DNA of 64,000 bases from Endocalyx cinctus (lineage: Eukaryota; Ascomycota; Sordariomycetes; Amphisphaeriales; Apiosporaceae): NCBI GenBank assembly GCA_001600455.1, contig BCKC01000007.1, positions 2,916,019 to 2,980,018 of the forward strand, in the 5' to 3' direction. Below, piece after piece: positions 36,812 through 47,523 of this stretch (positions within the stretch are counted from its first letter, which is position 1; the number at the start of each line of letters is the position of its first letter). The notes under the pieces are model-generated. The model made no database searches, had not been told where the DNA came from, and saw only the letters and a program-made list of their open reading frames with translations. A program made the translations under genes and the position numbers.

Positions 36812-37359
36812 AGTGGTTCATTAACGAAGGAGGAATAACTTATCTTTTTACACAGGAGATGGGAGACTGAGAACGTTTACCTTATGTAGCATTCTTATTT
36901 AAAAATTTAGGTTTGAATTTTATGTCAGCTTTTCCGATATTATTGTTTTTCCCAGATAGATATTTTGACTTGGGAAACTGCGTGAAAGGCTCGAGAGCGA
37001 GAAATCGGGCTCTTTTAAATACTTGTAATTACTATTTTAATTAAGACTTGCTCCCAAATGGCCTCGGCTCAGTTTGTAGCTATTAGCCTCACTGAAAGTG
37101 CATTTTCATTTTGTGATAATCTGAGTCTATCTATTTGGGCATCAATGATACCGAGTAACAAGGAAGTGATTTGCCCTTTCTAATAGTTGATACCACATTT
37201 ATTATTCAATGACCTAGTTCCTATCATTTGATGGCCGAGTAATCAATATAAATTTTACAAAAAGTAACCAGACCACTTTTATGACAGGAATTCAAGATGA
37301 ATTTTAACGGAATAAGCTCTCATTCTTCGGACAAAGTTGATCAAAACTTAACTGAGATC
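36812..37359. terminator. Convergent 3' region, receptor / hydrolase
   Basis: About 550 bp of AT-rich DNA between two stop codons; it must hold both 3' ends. No coding signal is seen. Confidence 0.45.
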
Positions 37360-38643
37360 TTAAAGAGCATCTAAGGCAGGGCGCTGTATGCCCATTTGGC
37401 AGTCAAGAAAATGGAATGTTCGTTGCTGTAACAATTTCCACGCACCAATCTTTGCCTGCCAGCCGCCCTCAGCCGGAGTATTAGAGATCCATGACTCCTT
37501 TTTATTGTCTGGAAGATGGGTTAGATCCTGAAAAACCCTTTGTGTACTTATATCAGGCGCTGTATATATTGTCCCCCTCGCTCCAGATACCAAGACAGGG
37601 CAGTGGACTCGGGACAAAAATGGTCCTTGGCGTCCTGATTCATGGAGCGACCATCGTTTCATTTCTCGCATGGCCAACGCCGCTGATTGTTTTCCAAATA
37701 TCCACATGCAATGCCTTAATTCCCATCCTATCTGGAAATTGAAGTAGGACATGATTCTCCATGTTATGTTGAAAACCTCATTACTTAGCCAACCTGACAT
37801 CCACGCATTTATAAAAGCAGGCGGCATACGATCAGTCGCAAGATCCCACATATCATATATGGGATCAATTGAGACGCAGGCTGAGATTCTAGGGTCCGAT
37901 GCTCCTCGAAGTGCATAATAACCCCCCATCGAAGCGCCAGCAATAGCAATACGGCTTGTGTCTATGGAAAGCTCGACAGATAGTGTAAGAACATGATCTA
38001 GTACAGACCGAACAACCACTTCCCAGTCATGCCTCATGTACAGTTTATCATGCCGTAAAGATGCGCCTTGCCCCGGGCCATCAAACGTCACTACTGCATA
38101 TCCTCGCTCAATGCCTGCAGAAGGGTAAAGGAAGAAAAGTTCCTCTTGGGTTGAGTCTGCGCCACCACAGTTAATGAGTAGCGGCAGTTTTCCAGGAAGC
38201 CTGTTCTGTTGTAAAGGAAGGTATATGTAACCAGCAAGAGTGCCTCCTTCGTAGGGGATGCACAAGATCTTGACGTCACAATTAAGAAGTGGCAGTGCGC
38301 GGTGGAAACTTTCAACACTTTTTGAAAAGAAATTCCCTACACGCGGTTCCGGCATGTCGGGCCGATCGCTAAACATGTAATGCGCAGCCCGGTAATAATT
38401 CGATGTACGCAAAAAGCCGTCCCGTGCTGCAGAGCGATCACCGTGTTGAACAGCCTCCTTCGCCAACGCTTCTGTTTTCTGAGCTAGCTTGAGCCATTCA
38501 TAACACCAACTCTCCGGGTTGTCATTCTTCACATGCGAAGCAACTTCTAAGCACTCAGCGGTATCCGCACCACCAAAAGGTGCCGTTGCAAGTACTCGAA
38601 TGAATTCAAAGTTGAAAAAATCGGACTTGAAGAATCGAAACAT
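37360..38643 (-). CDS. Alpha/beta-hydrolase of PKS-NRPS clusters, 427 aa
   Basis: A single exon starts at the ATG at 38641-38643 (MFRFFKSDFFNFEFIRVLAT) and ends in TAA at 37360. After a helical cap-like N-terminal region of about 120 residues, the catalytic domain shows LPLLINCGGADSTQEELFFL (oxyanion region), VVTFDGPGQGAS and the nucleophile elbow AIAGASMGGYYAL with its Ser, then HFLDC near the C-terminus as a likely His. The layout is that of FrsA/DUF1100-like hydrolases found beside PKS-NRPS genes with reductive release, as in cytochalasan and myceliothermophin-type clusters. There they are needed after release and have been linked to the Knoevenagel ring closure. No secretion signal is seen. 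Confidence 0.9.
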   Translation of the reverse strand: MFRFFKSDFFNFEFIRVLATAPFGGADTAECLEVASHVKNDNPESWCYEWLKLAQKTEALAKEAVQHGDRSAARDGFLRTSNYYRAAHYMFSDRPDMPEPRVGNFFSKSVESFHRALPLLNCDVKILCIPYEGGTLAGYIYLPLQQNRLPGKLPLLINCGGADSTQEELFFLYPSAGIERGYAVVTFDGPGQGASLRHDKLYMRHDWEVVVRSVLDHVLTLSVELSIDTSRIAIAGASMGGYYALRGASDPRISACVSIDPIYDMWDLATDRMPPAFINAWMSGWLSNEVFNITWRIMSYFNFQIGWELRHCMWIFGKQSAALAMREMKRWSLHESGRQGPFLSRVHCPVLVSGARGTIYTAPDISTQRVFQDLTHLPDNKKESWISNTPAEGGWQAKIGAWKLLQQRTFHFLDCQMGIQRPALDAL

Positions 38644-38987
38644 GATAGATTTATGTAAAATAACTGTGCAGTCCAAAGCCGTAACTCTGAAAGAAAATTG
38701 ATGAATTTAGTATGTGATGCTACCTTACGAGGTAAAAGTTGAAGCATGTTCAAGTGCATAGTAATGGTATGTTGCTATATGATATAATTAGTCGAGCCAG
38801 ACACAGGAAAAGGCCGATATATATTTTTTTTTTAAAAAAAAGAGAAAAACACCGACTTACTTGGTGTGATCGGTGAAGTAGTTAATCTAGGGGGGAGAAA
38901 AGATATATAATAATTTACCGATTAGATTATACCGAAGTGCATCGATATACATGGCTTACGGGCTTATTAAGCAATCAACTGGTAACT

Positions 38988-39820
38988 TATGCCTAAGTTT
39001 ACGAAGGGTCTTCTACACGCCTTTGCGGAACCATCTTTAAAAACCCTTATCGTTTTCTTATCTTATTTTTTCTGTGTAATATATAAAAATTGTAAACTCA
39101 GGACGTTCTGTGGGCTATAAGCTCACCTCTCGTATTATAACGTATAGCGTACTATATTATAGTGGACTACTTATTATGGCGGACCTCCCACTATATTATA
39201 GCGTATTACTCACTAAATTATAGCTTATCATTCACTAAAATATGCTATACCGCCCACTATACCAAGTTCATTACCATACCTTATAGTACAAAAGTGCTTA
39301 TATGTAAATGACTTTTCAGGTGGGGTCCTATATACTAAAAAATCCCATTTGGACAGTACGCTTTGTAGGCTGCCTTACTGTATAAGTACCTATTTCTAAA
39401 CTAAGTCTTTCAATTCAAGGTTCAAAGCCAAAGTATGGTTATTGATAATAGTTCTATTGTTATTACCTAGTTCTTATATCCGGCTAAATAGAAGTATCTG
39501 AGAGACTGAGGCACCATCTAACCAGAAATATATTGTTTAGCATAGTGGTATTCTTGCCTTTATTCAACAATATATCAGCCTACCAGGGGTTCTGGCGGGT
39601 TTGGCGGGTTTGGCGGGGAGATTTATCATTGTTTTAATAAATCATAACTCCTCTTGTAGTTAGAAACGGGAGGTGAGCTTGCAGCCCACAGAACGTCCCG
39701 AGTTTACAATTCCTACTGTGTTACACAGACAGAAAAGATATGATAAGAAAACGACAGGGGTTTTTAAAGATGGTTCCGTAGAGGCGTGTAGAAGACCCTT
39801 CGTAAACTTAGGCATTAACG
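38988..39820. mobile_element. Inverted-repeat (fold-back) element, about 0.83 kb, arms about 150 bp
   Basis: The left arm (38988-39135) and the right arm (39665-39820) are inverted copies. Shared strings include ATGCCTAAGTTTACGAAGGG, CGGAACCATCTTTAAAAACC and GGACGTTCTGTGGGCT. The interior holds degenerate TATA-rich direct repeats (around 39130-39260) and a 9-bp TGGCGGGTT triplet (39592-39618). It has no coding capacity. A solo arm is at 10720-10803. This fits a non-autonomous DNA transposon or MITE; no clear target duplication was found. Confidence 0.82.
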
Positions 39821-40051
39821 GAATAATTACTGCGCAGCTTCTCGAAGAGGCCTTTCGTTAATAAAATGATTAATATATAAGGTCCTGGTCAATTACCATA
39901 TCAATAAGCCCATTTTAACTTTATTTAAAGTATCAGTCTCATTTAAAATATATAGAGAAATACCACGTAAGGGATTACCTACTGGCAACTTATCATATCA
40001 ATTAGCCAGCTCTAAACTAGCTACGTATCATTTCCTATACCAATTACCGTA

Positions 40052-40506
40052 TTGCATACCATGTCACATACTATATCGTACAACAAGTGGCTCATTCCGG
40101 CTGGCACGCCGGTGGGTATGACTGCCATCTTAATTCACATGGATGAGAAGCAATACACTAATCCCCACTCGTTCAAACCGGAACGGTGGGTGGGCACCGA
40201 AGGGCGGGAGAACAGCGAAAAGGTCTTTGCGCATTTCTCGCGGGACACCCAAATGTGCCTCAGCATGCAGTATGTTCTCCCCTATATTCGTATCCGAGGT
40301 AAGGGTGAATCATATAATTTCTCTATTGGAATTCTCCAAGTTTGGCGTGGTTGGAGATGTACCTGGTCCTTGCAGCTGTCGTTGAGAACTTCAACTTCAG
40401 ATTCGACTCGGCGACGCCGCAAGATTTCGAATGTGAAGGTGATCAGTTTATCATTGGAACTCAGGGGAACGGCCGTTTAGATGCCCGGGTTATGAACCGG
40501 GAGTGA
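40052..40506 (+). pseudogene. Cytochrome P450, C-terminal remnant
   Basis: Two segments, 40052..40269 and 40341..40506, join across a GTATGT…CCAAG intron to give the last 127 codons of a P450. The K-helix-to-heme part is clear: IPAGTPVGMTAILIH, NPHSFKPERWVG and a heme loop reading FSRDTQMCLSMH, then LAWLEMYLVLAAVVENFNF. The Cys is kept, but the two glycines of FxxGxxxCxG are Asp and Ser. The first about 380 codons (membrane anchor, I-helix, ExxR) are absent; upstream lies the inverted-repeat element. This is almost certainly a dead remnant of a tailoring or neighbouring P450. Confidence 0.85.
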
Positions 40507-40695
40507 TGTATTTAAAATTTGAGATTTGTACTAACGCTACGACGATATCGCGCCGCCGCGGAAACATATACTCTTAGCCTTGTAGCTACGCCCATTCCTT
40601 GGATACAATACAAATGAAGTGAGTGCTTTATATACCTATGAGCAATTATAGGTAATAGTACGGACAAGAACGGTAGGGGATGGAGTTTCCTCTAC

Positions 40696-40721
40696 CTCTC
40701 TCTCTCTCTCTCTCTCTCTCT
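40696..40721. repeat. (TC)n microsatellite
   Basis: About thirteen TC units directly upstream of the methyltransferase remnant. Confidence 0.92.
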
Positions 40722-40730
40722 AGCTTAAGG

Positions 40731-41765
40731 GCTATTGCGCGCTTCAAAATAGCGTCCATGATTCCCCCAGGAAGTCAGGAAGTAGTATCCAGAGACTAAC
40801 TCGGCACGCGATAACGATGCGTGTGCCCCATGAGCCCGAGTCTGGCATGGTATCTCACACGCCGGCGTCTAGGAAGCTGAGAGAACCATTTGCGAATGAT
40901 CAGCTGAGGGTCAGCACGGAGGAGATGTGGTCTGCTGCGGTCTACGTAAGACGGCTGGCTTCTTACGCTGACAACACCCATGTATACGCTTCGTAATCCG
41001 CCTGCATGTATGTCCGACGTATTATTGATGCTAACCGTCCCGTTTTATAGAGATGTTCGACGCCCTAGAGAAGTGGCCCAGAGCCACCGAAACAGATGAA
41101 ACGGTAGGAGAGTTCTGGTCTGGCGATACACCAAAAGTTGACAAAGTAATATATTTAAAGGGATCTTCGCTGGCTGACAAGACCACGAACTCGATTTACG
41201 ACGTTCTCGGGGACGATCCGACACGAGCTGCGCGTTTTGTAAATCTCATGAACGTATTTACTCACAGCCCCAGCTTTGAACTTGCTCATATCCTCGACGG
41301 CTGAGGCTGGGCATCGCTCGGGTCGGCGCAAGTCGTGGATGTCTGTTGTGGGCAAGGCCACATCGCCATTTAACTGTGCAAGCGGTTTGGAAATTTGACC
41401 GTGGCGGTACAGGATATAAAAGCCATGATTCAAGGTGCCGAGGCAGGGGTTAGCAGTGACATTGAGAACAGGATCAGGTTCATGGCTCCCGATTTATTCC
41501 CACCCCAGACCGTCCAAGCCGATGTAGTGTTCTTCCGCTGGATCTTCCACAATTAGTCGGATAAGTACTGGGTTCTTATCCTCCGTGCCCAGATACCCTC
41601 TCCAAAGCCTAAAGCAAAAATTGTCATCTAGGATGGTTGCCTTCCCCAGTATGGCACCATGAGCCAGTGGAGGGAGAAATACATAAGGCACGGTACAATC
41701 TCCTAGCATCAGCTGACCCTTGGTTCGTGATGAAAGGGGTAACAGAGCTGAGAGGGTCTGCATTA
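40731..41765 (+). pseudogene. O-methyltransferase pseudogene with stops and frameshifts
   Basis: Pieces of a fungal O-methyltransferase follow in order: AIARFKIASMIPPGSQE (40731 on), then after a stop at 40797 and a frame change AITMRVPHEPESGMVSHT, then one long frame from 41053 (DALEKWP, DVLGDDPTRAARFVNLM, SAQVVDVCCGQGH, ADVVFFRWIFHN, SDKYWVLILRAQIP). In-frame stops lie at 41302, 41371, 41554 and 41629. The stop at 41554 sits where the family has Trp after FHN, and TGG-to-TAG fits a G-to-A change. The catalytic His of FHN is still present, unlike in the intact homologue at 7642. It is broken beyond function. Confidence 0.88.
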
Positions 41766-42546
41766 GAAATTATCGAGTCTACATGGTTGGGGTAGAGTAG
41801 ATAGAATATTCGAAAGAATTAATTTCTTTGTCCAAGTACAATGAAAACATGATGTTAAATAATTACCTCCATAGTGTCGTGCTGCGTTATGCATCTTCTT
41901 GTAGAGAGGCCGTTAAACTAAGAGCCTTGCTATCAGGGCAGTGCCCAGACTGCTAAACTATATCCGGGCAGTATCTGTCTCGACTTGGATAGCTTCTTCT
42001 TCTATCCAATCAGAGTGTAAAAAGAACTCCAGCAGGGTCTATCAACGATATCAGGGCTCGTAAAAGAACTTGCAAAACGGCTCGACAACCTCTCTGGGGT
42101 ATAGGACATAAGACATAGGGAGGAACGGAAAGATTAAGTGTAGGCTATCGGGACTAAGAGAAAAGTGCGAATGGAGCCCGAGAAATTCTAAGATGGACCC
42201 ACTGCAATAGATAAAAACATGACTGTTACTAGGCGTATAAATATTGCTGAGTTAAGTATTTTCAGAAATCCATGTCCGATAAAATAAATTGCCTCTGTAG
42301 GAGGATAATGTAAAATATAAAACGTTGGCAAGCAACTAGGTTTCACTAAATGACGGTATATTTAGTGAGTTATTCGTGATGGCAACTCTACTTTCTCTGT
42401 CTACTCGAGAACATTCATAATTGGTATAATTATCACAGAGAGGTTTAATAAAAATTAGAAGGTGGCGCAAACGTAATTAATAGCCAAGTAGCCTCGGGGA
42501 GTGTGTAGATTGATATATACAATGAGCTCCCCCACGACCAACCCCT
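41766..42546. other. Intergenic stretch
   Basis: No coding region, repeat or RNA gene is recognised between the methyltransferase remnant and the SDR stop codon. Confidence 0.5.
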
Positions 42547-43762
42547 CTACGCGTAAACACTCAAAGATGGATCAAATTTGCAGATGTCTTCCACAAGTTC
42601 TTTCCATATCCTTTCTTCAAATTCCTTGCCTTCCGGTTGATCCATGAACGGGGCACCTCTGCGGACGCAATAGTTAGCAAATTGTTACTCCGAACGCACA
42701 CGCACGATTTCGACGCATGAATTGGAATTCAGAACACAGAATAGCAGCTTACGGATCTATAGCGTTATTTTGCAAGAACTTCCCATCCGTTTCCTCGCCC
42801 GCCACCACAGCGGCGTAAACGACCGTGCGGGCGCCCTCCTCGGCCGTCCTGGCCGACAGCTTCCTCACGAGAGGCATGACGTGCTTGAGCGGGAAGCCGA
42901 GGTTCTTATCGAGACCCGTCTGCACCAGGCCGGGGCAGAAGTTGTTAACTACGAGCTCGGACGCGGGCGCTAGAGTGGAGAGCAGCCGGGTCAGCATGTT
43001 GACGACGAGCTTCGTGTCGCCGTACCGCCTGAACTTGTCGAAGAGGGCCGGGTCGTCGAAGTGCTCGAGCACCTTGCGGTCGGAAGCCGCCGCCCAATTC
43101 TTTGGCAGGGTAGTCTGCGTCTGCGTCGCGGATCCGGTGAAGGTGATTCGTGTAGGACTCCCTCGCTTGGCTGCCGTGGAGCGGAGAAGGGGTAGGAGCT
43201 CGAGGCAGATGAGTATATTGGTGTAGCAGTTCACTAGAATTCGATTCGCATGACAGAGGTATGCCGATCAGTCTTCCAGCCGGTCCGCCCCCGCAATTTC
43301 TCAATCAATGAGAAGAGGAAGAGATGGGTATCGATTTTTAAAATAACTTAAGGGGGTCAGAATAACCGTACCTTGCATGTTTTTCTCGTGACCGCTCTTG
43401 GTCTTCTCGAACTTTAATTGGACCATACCGCCGTTCATGAGCAGTATATCGAGCTCTTCAACTTCGTCTTTAATCTTCTGGGCAAATCGGAGGCCGGACT
43501 CGTACTCGTTCAGGTCTAATTTGAATACTTCGAGTTTAGCGTCGGGATTGGCCTTTTTGACATTTGGATCTGCCTTCAGGGTCGAGATGGCTTCTTGTCC
43601 GCGAGACACGGAGCGACAGGCGAGGATCATGCGCTCTGCGCCTAGCATCAATAACTGCCTGGCGGCCTCGAGTCCCAAACCAGCATTTCCGCCCGTGATG
43701 ACTATGGTCTTGCCTGCGACGTTGACGTCTGCTGATGTGGGTGGAATCCGAGGTTGCACCAT
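42547..43762 (-). CDS. Short-chain dehydrogenase/reductase, 327 aa, three exons
   Basis: Exons 43372..43762, 42753..43233 and 42547..42658 close at TAG with 328 codons. The Rossmann turn TIVITGGNAGLGLEAARQLL is near residue 19, an NNAG-like motif reads LLMNGGMV, and the catalytic pair is RYGDTKLVVNML (Tyr, Lys) after the Ser of ITFTGSATQ. The C-terminus (GAPFMDQPEGKEFEERIWKE) is hydrophilic. Length and layout fit the fungal retinol-dehydrogenase-like SDRs that reduce ketones or oxidise alcohols with NAD(P)H in secondary metabolism. The N-A substitution in the NNAG motif may be neutral. Base composition is clearly more GC-rich than in the flanks. A link to the PKS-NRPS pathway is possible (4 kb beyond the hydrolase) but unproven. 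Confidence 0.92.
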
Positions 43763-45127
43763 AACGAACAATACATTCCTCGTTCAGATCGTTCACTTTC
43801 GTAGCAGGGCTGCGGGTTATGTAGAATCGACTTGTGTGAATCTGCTGCTGTAGGTAGATGTATCAAAAAGGAACGAGGTTGTCCTTGACGTAAACGCAAG
43901 CTTACTGCGAAACGAATAAGGAGAATGAAGGAATGAAGAGAGAGCCCTGTCTCGTCTTATATATATTTATATATGTCTATATATTGCTAAATTAGGTGTT
44001 CATGTATATACGTGTGCTATTACGGCTTTTGCTTTATCTTCCCTTAGTTAATTCTCGCCGAGTTATAAACAAGAGTTTATTTTAAGCTCGAGTATACAGG
44101 TAGATAAGCACGGGGAATACATCTCCGGAAATGTTTCCAAGAGGGGCAAGTAGGGACCTTTGTTCAACAGCTAATAGAAAGATGGGGTGTCTCGGTATTA
44201 TTGTCAACTAATTTTGTATCGAAGCTGGGCCAAGTATGCAGTTCCGAAATGCGACAGTCTGGTACCTAATTACTGACGTTTAAGTAACGACTGGAATGGT
44301 TGGTACCTACTTACCCCGTTTTGGGCGGTCCCAAGGGGATAAGACACCGTACGCCACCCAGGATGCGCTAAGTTAATTGGGACTCGTATCCACAGATGGA
44401 TGTAGGAGTAAGAATGATCAAGACCATTACTAACTATCTCTTAATATTAATAGTCGGTGTCTGTCCATCGGAGACTTTGGGGTTAACTGACTCTACCAAC
44501 TGGGCATAGCCGCGGATGAAAGTTCGGCCGAAAACGAGTAGGAATCAATCAATTAATCTCGACAAGGACCCCGCGTAGTCAAAGGATCAAAAACGAACGT
44601 CCGTTCCAGGTTATGACCTTATTATAACAGCTTATATATCATTGACTCCACATTTTTCTCTCATTCGCGTCCCACCCACGCGACGCGCATGTCCCTATAC
44701 CACGTACTGTCGCCGATGGAGATCGATAACGGTGGTTCATACTATATCACATGAAACAAAAGTATTTTTCAGAGCGACCTGTAGCAAGAGGATATCTACG
44801 ATGGCCGCAGAATATATCTTCGCCACCATGACATTGTCGAAGAACTATCGGTGATTCACGCCCCTTTAACTACATTCTACATATTACACTCCTAGTACTA
44901 TATCCTCTCGCATGTACCAACTCTAGCAGTCGGCAACCACCCGTGGTGGATGATCACGTAGTACCAACCCTGCCTGTATCTAGTTTCCTGTAGCTACCTC
45001 TAGATAGCTTCATCATTTCCATCGCACAACTCAGCTATACTCCTGGCACTAGAATTCGCCATGTGTGGGCAGTATCTTTCCTCAAAGAGGAAAGAATGAA
45101 GTTGCCCCATAAGAAAATTGACCTAAA
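43763..45127. other. Intergenic stretch
   Basis: 1.4 kb without a supported gene. Frames here are short and unsupported. Confidence 0.5.
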
Positions 45128-46516
45128 TTAAGATGTAAATGGTCCCCTATAGCTAAGTGAGGGTATGCGGCCTAACAAGAACTCTAGTGCACGATATGCA
45201 GCCGACGATGCGTATTGAGGTACTGATTCAAATTATGTCAGTTTAATTTAACGCATGACCCTTCTAGGTTTTGAGGATTAGATCTCACCCATATGACCAG
45301 AGCCTTCGATGCTCAAGAACGCCAGCCCTCGCTCGGTATGTGTCTTACCCATAATGCCGGCACCGGCCATAGTACTCATTGAAAAGTCAGTGTGATACGG
45401 GACGAAAAATTCGTCTTGAGGCGGCGGTTGGAACCCTTGGATACCGCCCCATGTCATGTTTTGGATGGTGATCAGCGTGCAATTAGCTAATACGATATAA
45501 CCTAGCCCTGAGTGGCCAATTATGGTACGCTTGCTACGTTCGATGACGCTTGGCAAAACGGTTAAGCCCGTGAAGCGATTCATGAACCAGTTTTCAGATA
45601 AGCCTGACGTCGTGTCGTAGGTAGCTCGCGGCGAAGCTTCAGCCCACGGCACTTGAGAGGAGTTGATGACGCTCTTAACTTCGGGCCTGTCGAAGTAGAC
45701 TTTTGCTCCTTCCGGGGGGTACTGCAACGTACCCGGAAAGCCCAATACGTCCCAAAGAAGTGGACAAGTCGTTGCGATTTGATATATGTCAAAGCACTAG
45801 GACGGTACCAGGTATGAGTCATCGTGTGGGTATTATTAATGTGAGGACGAACGCTTGCTTACAGGGTTCACTAATGTCGCTGCTTCAATGATTGAATCCC
45901 AGACGTTGCTTTCTTCCGGGATATTACCTGCTGCCTCTGCTTCCAAGTCTAAGTAGGGTGGCGATGGCTGAATACCTAGTGGAGGATACCTTAGACTTTC
46001 TTCGAGGAACTGGCTGTACCCACGATTTTGAGCACTATGATGAAGATCTTCCATGAAGGATTGATTGAGTCCAATGAGGTTATTCCAATGGTCTGCAAAT
46101 GCAACAGCAGGTACCTGTCACATGATAGCGTCATTGTTGAGTAGGGGATCGAATAACATGGTGGACTGTAACTTGTAGTAGGCAATATCGTCTTTTGCGA
46201 ACATAGCATCGGCGATGTAGGGTATATACATGCCAGCATAAGATTCACTAACAATGTATATATCTCGGCCTTGCATATCGAATATTTCTACAAAGTTTCG
46301 CCAGAAGCCGAGGAATTTCTGTGCAACGTCTTCCTCGGTAGTGGCGCTTGCTTGTCCTTGGGTGAAGCCGGTTCCAATGGATTGTTCTATCCATACGACG
46401 TTAGCCAAGTTGAGCCATGTTCATGGATTATATACAGGTTTGAACGTGCCGAACTGCCATAGAAATGGTCCATTTTCTTGGAGGAGACCTTCAAGAGAGC
46501 TCGCGCCAGGCCCGCC
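45128..46516 (-). pseudogene. Serine carboxypeptidase (S10) pseudogene
   Basis: Three exons (45863..46516, 45289..45796 and 45128..45222) keep perfect splice sites and frame, from [18 protein letters not shown] through the nucleophile site IVSESYAGMYIPYIA, NMTWGGIQGFQ and the His site GSGHM to the C-terminus. Two in-frame TGA codons, at 46421-46423 (between VYNP and TWLN) and 46118-46120, interrupt it. In the segment before NMTW the expected catalytic Asp is Gly (HSGLGYIV). The 5' exons with signal peptide were not found. The preserved splice structure suggests recent death. The enzyme would have been a secreted or vacuolar exopeptidase. Confidence 0.85.
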
Positions 46517-46602
46517 CTATGCACCTAGATCAGCATTGAAGGGAAACTATATGAGCAATTGTCATATTTCCTGACGTCTATTGAGTCAGATGAGTATCTC
46601 GT

Positions 46603-46737
46603 TAGTGGCTAGTCCACACCCCCTACAAGCGAGACCGTCTTGTTCTTGCTGCTCCTAAGGGAGAAGATGTTCATACCCCCTACAAGCGAAACCAGGGTGC
46701 CTACAGTCAGTTCGAGGGCCTTAACGCCGAGGAATAG
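46603..46737 (+). other. Short frame with two VHTPYKR units, 57-bp tandem duplication
   Basis: Between stops at 46603 and 46735 a frame encodes VHTPYKR twice, 19 codons apart (46612 and 46669), the DNA units CACACCCCCTACAAGCGAGA and CATACCCCCTACAAGCGAAA being near-identical. Each unit ends in Lys-Arg, as in Kex2-processed repeat precursors. There is no ATG or signal peptide, so at best it is a fragment. Confidence 0.4.
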
Positions 46738-47128
46738 ACCTAATATGGCGCGGAGCTAGAGTACCTATAATTATTGCAGGCTAAACTAGTGTCTACTATG
46801 TGCCAGATCATTCTATTCTACACCCGATAGGGTATCTATGTCAACTATATTAAATGTCATGTGCTGAGATCGACGGATGGTGGTCTTAGGGAACACGCCT
46901 TATCTATGAAATCAGTAGAACAATACGCTCTCTTAAACCTAGGAAAATAGGACAAGATTACAGACACTATTTACTTTTGAAATAAAATCCTACCTCACTT
47001 TTCTCCTGCTAAATAACCGAGCATTAACAGTCCATTCTTGTGCGTTTTCAAGGAATTGAATTAATTAACTAATGTGTTTATTAATCTTATGAGTGCTCTC
47101 GTGGCTGATATTGATACTGTTCTTAACC

Positions 47129-47241
47129 TAAGCCGTGAGAATGCAGCCTGGTATGATGTAAAAGTAAAGGAATATTTACAATAAATTGTGTGCGTGCGTT
47201 ACTGTTGTGATATTGGACAACAATATGTAATTAGTTGATAG
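47129..47241. repeat. 113-bp dispersed repeat, copy 2
   Basis: Same length and orientation as 10445-10557, with four differences by eye and no gaps. Confidence 0.93.
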
Positions 47242-47523
47242 TTCAGAGAACTAAGCCACATGAGCCATAATATCAGCCTTGGGCTAATGCCTGTGGCCTA
47301 TGCACATGGCCAGTTCATCATATATAGCTTATACCGACACCAATAATCATCAATAGAATATATGTACTTTGCACCACTCTTACTGATATCAGTAGACTTC
47401 ATCCAACAGTTACATAATCATCTATAAATATTCTATCTAAGGGCATCGTAGGATACGTGAACTTGAGGTTAAATAAACACGCAATACTTATCTATTTATG
47501 ATGACTACATAAAACCGTCTCCT

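Larger units (their letters stand above)
46517..47523. other. Intergenic stretch with a 57-bp tandem duplication and the second 113-bp repeat
   Basis: It contains the VHTPYKR-coding duplication (46603-46737) and the repeat copy at 47129-47241. No complete gene is seen. Confidence 0.5.

Noticed and set aside
40052..40506. A functional short P450
   Set aside because: It lacks the N-terminal three quarters, including the I-helix and ExxR, and the heme loop glycines are replaced.
43398..43853. Long plus-strand frame over the SDR gene
   Set aside because: Shadow of the GC-rich minus-strand SDR exon; no motif of its own.
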